A DNA stretch of 64,000 bases from the NCBI GenBank assembly GCA_028767165.1, contig JARACJ010000011.1, forward strand, positions 62,001 to 126,000, read 5' to 3'. This DNA comes from Proteobacteria bacterium DTSAM18. GTDB taxonomy: Bacteria; Myxococcota_A; UBA796; GCA-2862545. The notes beneath the pieces were generated by a model that made no database searches, was not told the DNA's origin, and was given only the letters and a program-made list of their open reading frames with translations. Below are positions 53,262-61,966 of this stretch, piece after piece. Position 1 is the first letter of the stretch. Each line of letters begins with the position of its first letter. The position numbers and the translations under genes were made by a program.

Positions 53262-53948
53262 ATGAAGATTCGATTCGTCCATGTCGCCCTGGTGGGCCTG
53301 GTCGTCGGGATCGGATGGGCCGGCGTCGAGATGTGGGAGACGGTGGAAGACACCGCTGACGCCATGTTCGGCAAGGCCGGCTCGTCGACGAAGCGAGGTC
53401 GGTCGATCGCCGACGTTCGTCGCACCCGGAAGAAGTCCGATGCCGGACCCGTCGCGGTGGTGGCAGACAAAAAGGTACGAAGCAAACAGAAGAAGGATCG
53501 GCTCCGGGTGCTCCCGGACGATCGCTACGAGGTGGAGCGCGTCGGCCGCAAGAAGGCCGAGGGTGGTGCCTTCGTCGTGCGTCGCCGCGTGGGGGCGCCC
53601 GAGGTGCCCGAAGAGGTGCAGCGCAGCGCGGCCCCGGAGGCGGCCCAGCCGGACGATGCCGGGATCACCACGGGACCGGTCTTCGAGGCGCCGGAGCTGA
53701 CCGATCCGGAGCTCCTGCCGGCTCGCGTGCCCAACGCCTCCATCGAGGAGCGCGTGGCCCGTCGGGTGGAGAACCGCGAGGACATGACCGAGGAGGAGCG
53801 CGACGCCTTGCGCGAGGCACGGCGTTCCTACGAGGAGGAACTCACGGGGTGGGAGCTCGCCGAGTACGAGCGGCGCAAGCGCCAGCGTCGACGGGCGCGC
53901 AAGGCCCTGGGTGCCGACGAGCAGCACGCCGACACCGACACCCCCTGA
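53262..53948 (+). CDS. Membrane-anchored, highly charged protein of unknown function
   Basis: 228 residues. One N-terminal hydrophobic segment (VALVGLVVGIGWAGVEM) works as a signal anchor and is followed by a basic stretch (KRGRSIADVRRTRKK, KVRSKQKKDRLRV). A Pro/Ala/Glu-rich linker and a long, strongly charged helix at residues 155-215 (EERVARRVENREDMTEEERDALRE) follow, the latter probably a coiled coil. No conserved domain is recognised. It might link inner membrane to periplasmic partners. It ends at a bidirectional terminator. Confidence 0.65.
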   Translation: MKIRFVHVALVGLVVGIGWAGVEMWETVEDTADAMFGKAGSSTKRGRSIADVRRTRKKSDAGPVAVVADKKVRSKQKKDRLRVLPDDRYEVERVGRKKAEGGAFVVRRRVGAPEVPEEVQRSAAPEAAQPDDAGITTGPVFEAPELTDPELLPARVPNASIEERVARRVENREDMTEEERDALREARRSYEEELTGWELAEYERRKRQRRRARKALGADEQHADTDTP

Positions 53949-53967
53949 GCCGCCTGCGGATACACGA

Positions 53968-54000
53968 AGGCCCCACCGTCCGAGAAGGACGGTGGGGCCT
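53968..54000. terminator. Bidirectional terminator between convergent genes
   Basis: A perfect 14-bp stem AGGCCCCACCGTCC/GGACGGTGGGGCCT with a 5-nt loop, preceded by CACGA. It separates the charged protein gene from sat. Confidence 0.8.
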
Positions 54001-54021
54001 CGTGGCGTCGGAGACGTGGCC

Positions 54022-55287
54022 TCACTTGGCCACGGCTGCCCGCTGCTTGTAGACGTCGATCAGGATGTCGGCGATCTCGGGGCGGATGATGCGCTCGTCG
54101 GGGCGCTGGCCGCTCGTGAGGATCGCACGCACCTTGGAGCCCGAGATGAAGAAGGGCTTCTCGCCCTCGTGCTTGCTCATCAGGTCGACGCGACCGAGGG
54201 AGTCGTAGTAGGCGGCGAAGCCCACGCGGACGGGCTCGATGGCGAGCTTGCCGGACAGGTTGTCGAAGATGTGGTGGGCATCGAAGTCACCCCAGATGGC
54301 GTCGCCATCGAAGAAGGGGGCGTCGGCGTGCTTGCGGCCGATGACGATGTTCGTGAAGCCGTGGTTCTGGCGGTAGATGGCGTGCATCACGGCCTCGGAG
54401 GGGCCACCGTAGAACATCTTGATGTCGAGGCCGATCAGGTGGAAGACCTCGTTGATGTCGTAGCCCTTGGCGTCCCACAGCTCGACGTCGGCGTCGCCCT
54501 TGCCCAGCAGGGAGAGATCCTTGAGCTGGTTGTAGCAGCGCATGCGGGTGGCGGCGTCGACGTCGTCGTTCTTCAGCTGCCCGATGAGGGGGTTGAGGAA
54601 CACGCCGGTGAAGTGGCCTTCCCGGGTGAGGGTCTCGGCGCCGTACACGAGAGCGTACTCGTGGGCACGGTGCAGGGGGTTGCGGGTCTGGAACGCCAGG
54701 GCGCGCTCGTAGCCCATCAGGGCGATCAGGGCGCGGGTCTGGGCGGGTGCCAGGACCTGGTGGCCGTACACGGGGTTGACCTTGGGGGGCAGGGCCCACA
54801 GGTCGCCGCCGACCAGCTTGGTGCGGGGGTCCTTCGTGACGATGGCGCCACCGGGGTGGTCGGTGCGGTCGGTGCCGTAGACGGACTTGACGTAGCGGGC
54901 CTTGTCCCAGTTGAAGACGCTCTGGACCTCGATGATGGCGCAGACGTCGCCGTCGGGGTCGATCAGGGCGGCCTTGCCACCCACCTGCAGGGCTGCGGCC
55001 TCTGCGTCGGTGACGGGCAGGGTGGTGGGGATGGTCCAGGCGTAGTCCTCACCGTTGGAGAAGATGACCTTCTCGTCGAGGACACGGTTGTAGACGTCCT
55101 CGTTCATGGGGCCGGTGATGGGGGACAGGGTGCCGTCGGCGATGCGGTGCACGGTGGCGAGATCGGCCTTGGTCACACAGATCCGGGGCATGCCCTCTGC
55201 GTCGGCGATGATCTGCTTGCGCTGGGAGAGGGGAAGACGACGGTTGACCGGGACGTCCAGGCCGCCGTGGACGGGAACAAGGCTCAC
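54022..55287 (-). CDS. sat: Sulfate adenylyltransferase (ATP sulfurylase)
   Basis: 421 residues, the single-chain Sat type. It joins sulfate and ATP to adenylyl sulfate, the entry of sulfate assimilation, or runs in reverse in sulfur oxidation. The active-site segments are QTRNPLHRAHE (200-210), GRKHADAP and SGSKVRAIL. The N-terminal PUA-like domain is complete. The start is the GTG at 55287, placed four bases after GGAGG; upstream ATG codons would give non-homologous sequence. No APS kinase or reductase gene adjoins. Confidence 0.95.
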   Translation of the reverse strand: MSLVPVHGGLDVPVNRRLPLSQRKQIIADAEGMPRICVTKADLATVHRIADGTLSPITGPMNEDVYNRVLDEKVIFSNGEDYAWTIPTTLPVTDAEAAALQVGGKAALIDPDGDVCAIIEVQSVFNWDKARYVKSVYGTDRTDHPGGAIVTKDPRTKLVGGDLWALPPKVNPVYGHQVLAPAQTRALIALMGYERALAFQTRNPLHRAHEYALVYGAETLTREGHFTGVFLNPLIGQLKNDDVDAATRMRCYNQLKDLSLLGKGDADVELWDAKGYDINEVFHLIGLDIKMFYGGPSEAVMHAIYRQNHGFTNIVIGRKHADAPFFDGDAIWGDFDAHHIFDNLSGKLAIEPVRVGFAAYYDSLGRVDLMSKHEGEKPFFISGSKVRAILTSGQRPDERIIRPEIADILIDVYKQRAAVAK

Positions 55288-55372
55288 GATACCTCCACAT
55301 GCGAGCGCCCCCTGGCCCATTGTGGGGCAGGGGGCGGAAACGAGCGCATCGTAACGGCTCCGGGGCCGTCTG

Positions 55373-56098
55373 TCAGTGTTGGGGCAGGACCTCTGCCCGG
55401 CGGTTCTGGGCCCATGCGGCCTCGTCATGGCCAGGATCGACGGGGCGTTCCTCGCCGTAGGAGACGGCCTTGATGCGGCTTGCCGGGATGCCCTGGGCCT
55501 GCAGCCAGCCGGCGACGGCGTTGGCGCGACGGTCGCCGAGGGCGAGGTTGTACTCGATGGTGCCACGCTCGTCGCAGTGGCCCTCGATGCGCAGGGTGAC
55601 GTCGGACTCGAGCCAGCAGTGGACCTGGGCGCGCAGGGCAGCCGCGGACTCGGAGGTGATGGCGTCGGAGTCGAACGCGAAGTGGGCCTTCGCCGCGTCG
55701 CAGCGGACCTCGGCCTCCTCGACCCGCAGACCCCCGCGCAGGGTGGCGGTCTCGCCGGTGGGGAGGCTGACCTCGACGTCGTAGGTGCCGAGGGGCAGGC
55801 CGGGCAGGGTGAGGTCGACCACGTTCTCGGTGCGGGCGGAGACATCCTCGGCGAGGAAGCCGTTGATGGAGATCTCGGGCGTGGCCGTGAAGCCGGCGCC
55901 GTACAGGACCGCCTGGGTGGGGGTGTTGGGCTCGACCTGGGAGGGAGACAGGCTGGTGACCGAGAGGGTCTCCTCGACGGTGGGCACCTCTTCGATGAGG
56001 GTGTCGTCCTCGTCGGTCTTCTTCTTCTTGCAACCGGTGGTGGCGAGCAGGGAGGCGCCGAGGACCAGGGTGGCAAGGCAACGTGCGGTCATGCGCAT
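55373..56098 (-). CDS. OmpA/Pal-like lipoprotein with IPT/TIG domain
   Basis: 241 residues. GAGGA precedes the ATG. The SPII signal ends in LATTGC (Cys23), followed by KKKK and an acidic linker. Residues ~50-125 form an Ig-like IPT/TIG domain (LSPSQVEPNTPTQAVLYGAGF). Residues ~130-241 form an OmpA peptidoglycan-binding domain (FAFDSDAITSES, IEGHCDERGTIEYNLALGDRRANAV), with the Asp and Arg that grip diaminopimelate. It is Pal-like in its second half, with an unusual Ig insert. No tol genes adjoin. It is divergent from the pfaD-like gene. Confidence 0.9.
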   Translation of the reverse strand: MRMTARCLATLVLGASLLATTGCKKKKTDEDDTLIEEVPTVEETLSVTSLSPSQVEPNTPTQAVLYGAGFTATPEISINGFLAEDVSARTENVVDLTLPGLPLGTYDVEVSLPTGETATLRGGLRVEEAEVRCDAAKAHFAFDSDAITSESAAALRAQVHCWLESDVTLRIEGHCDERGTIEYNLALGDRRANAVAGWLQAQGIPASRIKAVSYGEERPVDPGHDEAAWAQNRRAEVLPQH

Positions 56099-56305
56099 GG
56101 GAATCCTCTCGAGTGGATGATCCGAGTTGGGGCGAGCCTAACCGAACCGACGATACTGCAACAGGGGTCGGGGCGTACCTGACACGCTTCGTGACAGACA
56201 AGGACCTTCCCGGCCGAAGAGGCAATGGCTCCCTGGAGCGGATGGTTGGACTTGCAGACCTCCGTGGGTATGGTCCGACGTGGCACACCCGTGGTACCGG
56301 AACAC

Positions 56306-57826
56306 ATGACGATGCACACCCTTCCTGATGCTCATCTCCTGGCGCTCACCGACACGTCGGTGGTCGTGGGACCCCGCGGCGTGCGCCGGGCGGGCGACCA
56401 GCCCCCCGCGACCGGCGAGGTGCGACTGGCGCCCCTGGAGGGCGAGACACGGCCGGGCGAACGTTTCTGTGCCCGGTTCGGCCTGGCGAGCCCCCTGCTG
56501 TCCGGCGCGATGGCCCATGGCATCAGCGGTCCGGAGCTGGTCGCCGACGTGTCATCCGGGGGCATGCTCGGGTTCCTCGGCACCGCCGGGCGTCCCCCCG
56601 TGTGGCTGTTGCAGAGCGCCCGGGATCTTGCAGGGCGAGGGTGTCACCTGTGGGGTGCGAACCTCATCCATCAGCCCGGGGCCTCCCAGCAGGAGGAGGC
56701 CATCGCGCGCACCCTGGTGGAGTCCAGGGCGCCGTGGGTGAGCCTGTCGGCGTTCGTGCAGGTGACCCCCAGGATGGTGGGGCTGGCCTTCCAGGGGGCC
56801 CGCAAGGAGGGAGGGCACCTCGTCAGGGCGCGCGAGCTGCTGCTCAAGACCAGCCTGCCCGCCTTCGCCCGCGCGGCGCTGGGTCCACCGTCCAAGGAGC
56901 TCGTGCTCGCGGCGGCGGCGAAGGGCTGGCTCACGCGGGAGGAGGCACTCCTGGCGATCACCCATCCCGTGGTGGACTGCGTGGTGCTCGAAGGCGACAG
57001 CGCCGGGCACACCGATGGTCGCCAGTGGACGGAGCTGTTCGATGCGCTCCAAGCGGGCCGGGAGCAGCTGCTGCAGGCGCGGCGCGGGCGTGAGATGTGG
57101 ATCGGGGTGGCCGGGGGCTTCGGTGAGCCAGGCGAGGTGGCGCGCGCCTGGGAGGCGGGTGCAGACTTCGTGCTGGTGGGGTCGGTGATGCAGTCCACGC
57201 GACAGGCGGAGCAGGGCGAGCTCGCCAAGGACATGCTCGTGGCGGCGGCGCCCGACGACGTGGGCATGGCACCCGCCGCTGACATGTACGAGTTCGGAGC
57301 CAGGGTCCAGGTGCTCACCCGTGGCACCTCGTTCGCGCGTCGGGCGAACCTGCTCGACACCTGGGGGCGCGCGGCGGCGAACGGTCTGCCCGACGGGGAG
57401 GAGCTGGAGCCTTCCTACGAGGCCATCACGGGAGAGTCCCCGCAGACCGCCTGGGAGGCCACCCAGGCCTTCTGGGCGATCCGGGATCCGGAGGTGCTCG
57501 TGCGGGCCGAGGACTCCCGCCGTCTCCGGGCCGCGCTCCTGGTGCGCCGCTACCTGGGCCTGTCCAGCCGCTGGGCCCGCCGGGGAGACGTCGATCGGCA
57601 GGACGACTTCCAGATCTGGTGTGGCCCCGCGCAGGGGCGCCTCAACGTGTGGCTTACGGGCTGCCACCTGCAGGACTGGCGTCAGCGAGGCGCGAGGCAG
57701 ACCCTCGAGCTGCTGTGGCGGGCCTCCCTGACCACCGTGCGGGTGTGGTCGCTCGCGCGCTACGAGCTCCCGCTCCCCGCGGTATGTCCCGTCGCGTGGC
57801 TGATGGAGGACGACGATGCCCGATGA
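56306..57826 (+). CDS. pfaD: PfaD-like flavin-dependent enoyl reductase
   Basis: 506 residues (start uncertain; an in-frame ATG at 56225 is possible and neither has a good SD). The nitronate-monooxygenase-like TIM barrel has SGAMAHGISGPELV, GFLGTAGRPP, WGANLIHQPGASQQEE, LEGDSAGHTDGRQW, GVAGGFGEPGEV and FVLVGSVMQSTRQAE. The C-terminal stretch APAADMYEFGARVQVLTRGTSFARRANLL is specific for PfaD, the trans-acting enoyl reductase of polyunsaturated fatty acid and some polyketide synthases. PfaD normally stands next to pfaABC, but no synthase gene is visible here. Its stop overlaps the ATG of a small downstream ORF. Confidence 0.88.
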   Translation: MTMHTLPDAHLLALTDTSVVVGPRGVRRAGDQPPATGEVRLAPLEGETRPGERFCARFGLASPLLSGAMAHGISGPELVADVSSGGMLGFLGTAGRPPVWLLQSARDLAGRGCHLWGANLIHQPGASQQEEAIARTLVESRAPWVSLSAFVQVTPRMVGLAFQGARKEGGHLVRARELLLKTSLPAFARAALGPPSKELVLAAAAKGWLTREEALLAITHPVVDCVVLEGDSAGHTDGRQWTELFDALQAGREQLLQARRGREMWIGVAGGFGEPGEVARAWEAGADFVLVGSVMQSTRQAEQGELAKDMLVAAAPDDVGMAPAADMYEFGARVQVLTRGTSFARRANLLDTWGRAAANGLPDGEELEPSYEAITGESPQTAWEATQAFWAIRDPEVLVRAEDSRRLRAALLVRRYLGLSSRWARRGDVDRQDDFQIWCGPAQGRLNVWLTGCHLQDWRQRGARQTLELLWRASLTTVRVWSLARYELPLPAVCPVAWLMEDDDAR

Positions 57827-58103
57827 GGTCTGGCTGGACGGCGCGGCGCTGCTCGGAGGCGGCAAGCCGGTCGAGGTGGTGCGGCTGCCACCCGGCGTTC
57901 GGGGGGCGGCTTGTTCCGTGGACGCTGCACAGGCGCCTCTTCCCGTGCCTGGAGCGGTCGATGGGCGCCGGCTGCTCGCACGACCGGACGTCCCATCCGC
58001 CGCCGCCGGACGCCCGACGAGTGGCCGTGCGTTGCTTCGGGGCGCCTCCGAAACGTCACAGACCGGAGCGGACGGTCGCCTCGGCGACGAAGACGCAGGC
58101 TGA
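57816..58103 (+). pseudogene. Small ORF after pfaD, apparently frameshifted at a G6 run
   Basis: ATG at 57816, with GAGGACGAC ahead, overlaps the pfaD stop by 11 bases. The frame MPDEVWLDGAALLGGGKPVEVVRLPPG has strong third-position GC up to a run of six G at 57901-57906. After it, codon bias is good only in the shifted frame, which reads GRLVPWTLHRRLFPCLERSMGAG and so on for about 45 codons. One indel at the run would join both halves. No family is recognised. The remainder of 57827-58260 shows no other gene. Confidence 0.35.
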
Positions 58104-58260
58104 ACCCACCAGACCGCCGCCTCCGGCGTCCTCGGGGTGGTCCCTGGCCCGAGGGGCGGACGGACTGACCGTCACTCCAGGTGTCGATCCTGAACGGTAC
58201 CCGGAAAACATGTGCGCGAAGCACGGATATGTAGTAGAGCGGCCCGCGTTGGAGGTGGGT

Positions 58261-59094
58261 ATGCGCGGCAAGTGGTTGTGGATCGCTGTGGGAGTCGTGG
58301 GTGGTTGTCAGGACGAGCCGGTGCTCATGATCCCGCCGCCGGATCCCCCACCGCTGGTCCAGTTCGACACCGCCGAGCCACCGGTCGAGGACACCGGGGT
58401 CATCGCCACCGCACCCATGTACGCGAACACCCAGGAGGCGCTGTACGAGATCGATCCCGACAGCGGCCTGGCGATCCGCATCGGCGACTTCCACGAGAAC
58501 GGTCAGCCCTTCACCCAGGGCTTCGAGGACATCGCCATCGACCTGCAGGGCCGGCTGTACGGCGGCATGCGGGCGCCCTACGAGTCCGACACGCGGGCCA
58601 TCTACCGCATCGATCCCTCCACGGCGCAGGTCATCCACATCTGCGACCTGCAGATCCGCATGACCGCCATGACCTTCCTCGCGGACGGTCGCCTCGTGGC
58701 GGGTGGCGACGAGACCCTGCACGTCATCGACATCGACGAGGGCTGCATGGCCCGTCAGGTGATCTCCAACCCCGACTACGTCACCAGTGGCGACATCGTG
58801 GGTCTGCCCGACGGCTACCTGTACTGGACCATCCGCAACCGCGACGACGAGGACGGCGGCGACGAGCTGGTCAAGGTCGATGTCGACTCCGGACTCAGTG
58901 CCGTGCTCGGCACCATCAGCCACCGCAAGCTGTACGGCCTCGGCTACGACGAGGGCACGGGCAAGGTGTACGGCTTCTCGTCCTACGGTGACATCGTCGA
59001 GGTGGCACCCGAGGATGCCGACTCCGAGCTGCTCGGCACGCAGGATGCGGTGAGCTGGTGGGGCGCCGCCACCAACCCGGTGCTTTGGGACTGA
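58261..59094 (+). CDS. Lipoprotein with beta-propeller-like repeats
   Basis: 277 residues. GGAGG lies five bases before the ATG. The signal MRGKWLWIAVGVVGGC has lipid Cys16. A Pro-rich linker (LMIPPPDPPPLVQFDTAEPP) leads to repeated strand motifs of the type ALYEIDPDSGLAIRIGDF, AIYRIDPSTAQVIHICDL, TLHVIDIDEG and ELVKVDVDSGLSAVLGTI. These resemble propeller blades of DUF4394/NHL-like proteins. Surface location is likely and the ligand unknown. The frame remains open far upstream, but codon use and the SD support the start at 58261. Confidence 0.8.
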   Translation: MRGKWLWIAVGVVGGCQDEPVLMIPPPDPPPLVQFDTAEPPVEDTGVIATAPMYANTQEALYEIDPDSGLAIRIGDFHENGQPFTQGFEDIAIDLQGRLYGGMRAPYESDTRAIYRIDPSTAQVIHICDLQIRMTAMTFLADGRLVAGGDETLHVIDIDEGCMARQVISNPDYVTSGDIVGLPDGYLYWTIRNRDDEDGGDELVKVDVDSGLSAVLGTISHRKLYGLGYDEGTGKVYGFSSYGDIVEVAPEDADSELLGTQDAVSWWGAATNPVLWD

Positions 59095-59151
59095 ATTGTC
59101 GTCCGTCGATCCCAGGATCGGTATCGGATGACGCGCATGTTGGGTACGGTG

Positions 59152-59168
59152 CCCCCGTAGGACGGGGG
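59152..59168 (+). promoter_or_regulatory. Hairpin overlapping the SD of the TonB-receptor-like gene
   Basis: CCCCCGT-AGG-ACGGGGG, a perfect 7-bp inverted repeat with a 3-nt loop. Its 3' arm shares five G with the SD GGGGGAGG (59164-59171), so the ribosome-binding site would be partly buried in the mRNA. It could limit translation or respond to a factor; this is inferred from sequence only. Confidence 0.4.
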
Positions 59169-59176
59169 AGGACCGG

Positions 59177-61165
59177 CTGAGCGGACGACGACCACGGTGG
59201 CGCGGTGCGCTGTTGATTTGCCTTGCCTCCGGACGCGGTCTCGCCGAGGAGACGGTGCCGGCGCCCGACCCCCAGGAGACGGAGGTCGTCGAGGTCGTCG
59301 AGACGTCGGACACCTCGGGCCAGGTCCGCACCGCCCCCGCGAACGTGCTCTCCGGCATCCCCGGATCCCGGGACGACGTCCTGCTGGGCCTGCAGAACCT
59401 CCCCGGTGTCACGCGGGCCCCCCTCGGGCTCGGGGCCCTCGTGCTGCGGGGCATGCCGCCGGAACAGTCCGCCTACCGCATCTTCGGGCTTCGCGTGCCG
59501 TCGTTGCTGCACTTCGCCGGCCTGTCGAGCGTGCTGCCGGGTGGCTTCATCGGCGAGGTGGCGGTGTTCCCGTCGAACGCGCCGGTGAACTACGGCGACG
59601 GACTCGGCGGGCAGGTCGACCTGCAGCTCGCCCCCGCCCCTACGTCCAGCACCGGCCGGGTGCACTTCGACGTGCTGCAGACCGGTGCCGAAGGGCACGT
59701 GCGCCTCGGTCCGAACGACGTGCTCTCGGCCGGCATCCGGCGCTCCTGGGTCGACGCGGTGCTGACGCCCCTGTGGGCATCGGACGGCGGGGTGATCCGC
59801 GCTCCCCGCTACTACGACGGGCAGGTCCGCTGGCGCCGGGATGCACCCGGCGGTGGCACCGTCGACGCGCTGTTCATGATCTCCGACGACGGCTACACCC
59901 TGCTCGGCGCGGAGGGAACCGGCGCCCTGGCGTCGGCCTACCAGCGGACCTTCGGCGCGGGGCTCGTCCGGTGGCGCCACCGCCTCGGAGACGACTGGAT
60001 CCACCAGCTCGCGGCGGCCGTGGTGCCCCTGTACGAGACCGCCGACCTGCGGGGGGGGGATGTCGCGTCCCAGTGGAGGGTCCGTGGCGAACTCCGGGAC
60101 GACTACGCGTGGAATGCCGGGGGCGACCTGCAGGTGGACCTCGGGTGGCAGGCCGAAGCGGAGTGGGTCGATCAGGCCTTCGACGTACGTGGCTTCGGCC
60201 CGGCGGAGGAGGGGAGCGGCACGGCCCTGCAGGGGGCAGGCTACGCCATGGTCCATGCGTGGACGGGGCCGGTGACCCTCCAGGCGGGCGCTCGGGGGGC
60301 CGCGTCCCACGTGGTCGGCCACGACACGCTCTGGACCATCGATCCGCGGGTGCTCGTCGAGGTCCGCCTGTCCGATGTGGTCCGCCTGTCCGCCTCCTCC
60401 GGTCGGGCCAGCAGCTTCCCCGGGGTCCGCGCCCGCAACACGGACGCAGACGGCGTCGAGGGGCTCGTGCCCGGCTGGGTGTGGCAGAACCAGCTCGGCC
60501 TGCGCGTCCGACCCGGCTACGGTCTGCAGGTGGAGCTCACCGGCTACGTGAACCCCATGGGCAACCTGCTCGTCGGCCGCCAGGAGCGCTTCCGCTTCTT
60601 CCAGACGTTCCCGCCCGTCGGGGAGCTCGACACCGGGCCCTACGCCAGCGAGGGCACGGGCCTGAGCGCCGGCGGCGAGCTGTGGGTGCGCTACGAGGAC
60701 GATCTGTGGACGGCCTGGCTGTCGGTCACCGGCGGTCGGTCGCTGCGGACCACCCGGCTCGACGAGGACGTCCCCTTCGACCTGGAGCAGCCCTTCGCCC
60801 TGAGCGCCTGGGCGGCCCGGGCGCTGCCGAGGGGATGGCGGCTGGGCATGCGGGTGCGGGCGGGGATGGGCCTGCCGATGACGCCCGTGGTCGGCCGGTA
60901 CCAGCAGCTCGAGTCCCGCCAGTTCGTGCCGGTGTTCGGCGACCGGAACAGCGAGCGCCTGCCCTGGAGCTACGGGCTCGACCTGCGGATCGACAAGCGG
61001 TGGGTGTGGTCCCGCACCGAGCTCCTGCTGTACCTCGACGTGCAGAACCTCACCTGGGCACAGCCGCTGGAGTGGCCCTTGTACAACCTGGACTACAGCG
61101 AGATCATCGGCATCCGGGGACTCCCCCTGCTTCCCGTGCTGGGCATCGAGGGGGTGTTCCGATGA
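59177..61165 (+). CDS. TonB-dependent receptor-like outer-membrane protein (CTG start)
   Basis: 662 residues if started at the CTG at 59177, five bases after GGGGGAGG. This start gives a good Sec signal (basic SGRRPRWR, hydrophobic GALLICLASG, cleavage near LAEE). The first ATG/GTG/TTG downstream (TTG at 59213) lacks an SD and the basic region. A short plug domain follows (NVLSGIPGSRDDVLLGLQNLPGV, LVLRGMPPEQSAYRIFGLRV, GEVAVFPSNAPVNYGDGLGG). After it, a ~500-residue barrel of alternating strands ends in Arg after VFR. Compared with typical TonB receptors the barrel is short. It is coupled to a lipoprotein gene (ATGA overlap). Confidence 0.75.
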   Translation: MSGRRPRWRGALLICLASGRGLAEETVPAPDPQETEVVEVVETSDTSGQVRTAPANVLSGIPGSRDDVLLGLQNLPGVTRAPLGLGALVLRGMPPEQSAYRIFGLRVPSLLHFAGLSSVLPGGFIGEVAVFPSNAPVNYGDGLGGQVDLQLAPAPTSSTGRVHFDVLQTGAEGHVRLGPNDVLSAGIRRSWVDAVLTPLWASDGGVIRAPRYYDGQVRWRRDAPGGGTVDALFMISDDGYTLLGAEGTGALASAYQRTFGAGLVRWRHRLGDDWIHQLAAAVVPLYETADLRGGDVASQWRVRGELRDDYAWNAGGDLQVDLGWQAEAEWVDQAFDVRGFGPAEEGSGTALQGAGYAMVHAWTGPVTLQAGARGAASHVVGHDTLWTIDPRVLVEVRLSDVVRLSASSGRASSFPGVRARNTDADGVEGLVPGWVWQNQLGLRVRPGYGLQVELTGYVNPMGNLLVGRQERFRFFQTFPPVGELDTGPYASEGTGLSAGGELWVRYEDDLWTAWLSVTGGRSLRTTRLDEDVPFDLEQPFALSAWAARALPRGWRLGMRVRAGMGLPMTPVVGRYQQLESRQFVPVFGDRNSERLPWSYGLDLRIDKRWVWSRTELLLYLDVQNLTWAQPLEWPLYNLDYSEIIGIRGLPLLPVLGIEGVFR

Positions 61166-61959
61166 TCTGGTGGCTCCTCCCGGTCTTCGCGGCCTGCGCG
61201 CCCGTGGGCACCGATCCGTCCCTCATCCCGAACCTGAGGCTGGCCCAGGTGCAGGTGGACCCCCCCGAGGCGATGCCCGGCGAAGACGTCGACATCACCG
61301 CGGAGTGGATGCACCCCCGTGGCGCGGCGCCTTCGGTGGACCTGCTGTCCTGGGCCTGCGCGTGGGACGGCGAGACCTGCACCCGTCCGGAGGTGCTCGA
61401 ACTCGTGCCCCCGGTGGTGCTCCGGGACGTCCCGCCGACCGTGGACTGGCGGGTCACGGTGCCCCTGGAGGCCCGCGACCTGCTCGACGACGCGGGCACG
61501 CCCGTGGGGCTGTTCTCCTTCACCCTCGTCTGTGAGCAGGGCCTGTGTCCGATCCTCGACGACATCGAGGACGGTGTCGGCTGGGAGCTGCTGGCGCGCC
61601 CGGAGGACGTGGTCCGCGCGGTCCCCCTGGAGGGCACGTCCATGGCGAGCCGGGTGATGGTGCTGTCCCTGCGGGACCCGGAGGCGCGCCGGCTCAACCC
61701 GGACTTCGAGGCGGTCATCCCGGCCGAGGGACCGGCGGGGGGCACCGTGGCGGTGCGGGTCGAGGGAGCCGTCTCCGCGGTGGCCTACGGCTACACCTCG
61801 GCCGGCTCCGTGGAGCCCTGGGCCGAGCAGCTCGGGCCCGATCCCTTCACCTTCACCCTGCACCTGCCGGACACACCGGGGCCCGTCGACGTGCTGTTCG
61901 TGCTCGAGGACATGCTCGGCGGGAGCCGCTCGGTGCGTCAGACGATCCAGGTGCGCTGA
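61162..61959 (+). CDS. Lipoprotein coupled to the TonB-receptor-like gene
   Basis: 265 residues. ATG overlaps the receptor's TGA (ATGA). SPII signal MIWWLLPVFAAC, lipid Cys12. The mature part comprises Ig-like beta domains (PPEAMPGEDVDITAEWMHPRG at ~35-55; PAEGPAGGTVAVRVEGAVSAVAYGY at ~195-220) and two Cys pairs (ACAWDGETC, VCEQGLC). Tight coupling suggests a lipoprotein partner of the receptor, comparable in layout, not in sequence, to receptor/surface-lipoprotein pairs. A terminator follows. Confidence 0.75.
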   Translation: MIWWLLPVFAACAPVGTDPSLIPNLRLAQVQVDPPEAMPGEDVDITAEWMHPRGAAPSVDLLSWACAWDGETCTRPEVLELVPPVVLRDVPPTVDWRVTVPLEARDLLDDAGTPVGLFSFTLVCEQGLCPILDDIEDGVGWELLARPEDVVRAVPLEGTSMASRVMVLSLRDPEARRLNPDFEAVIPAEGPAGGTVAVRVEGAVSAVAYGYTSAGSVEPWAEQLGPDPFTFTLHLPDTPGPVDVLFVLEDMLGGSRSVRQTIQVR

Positions 61960-61966
61960 CACGAAA

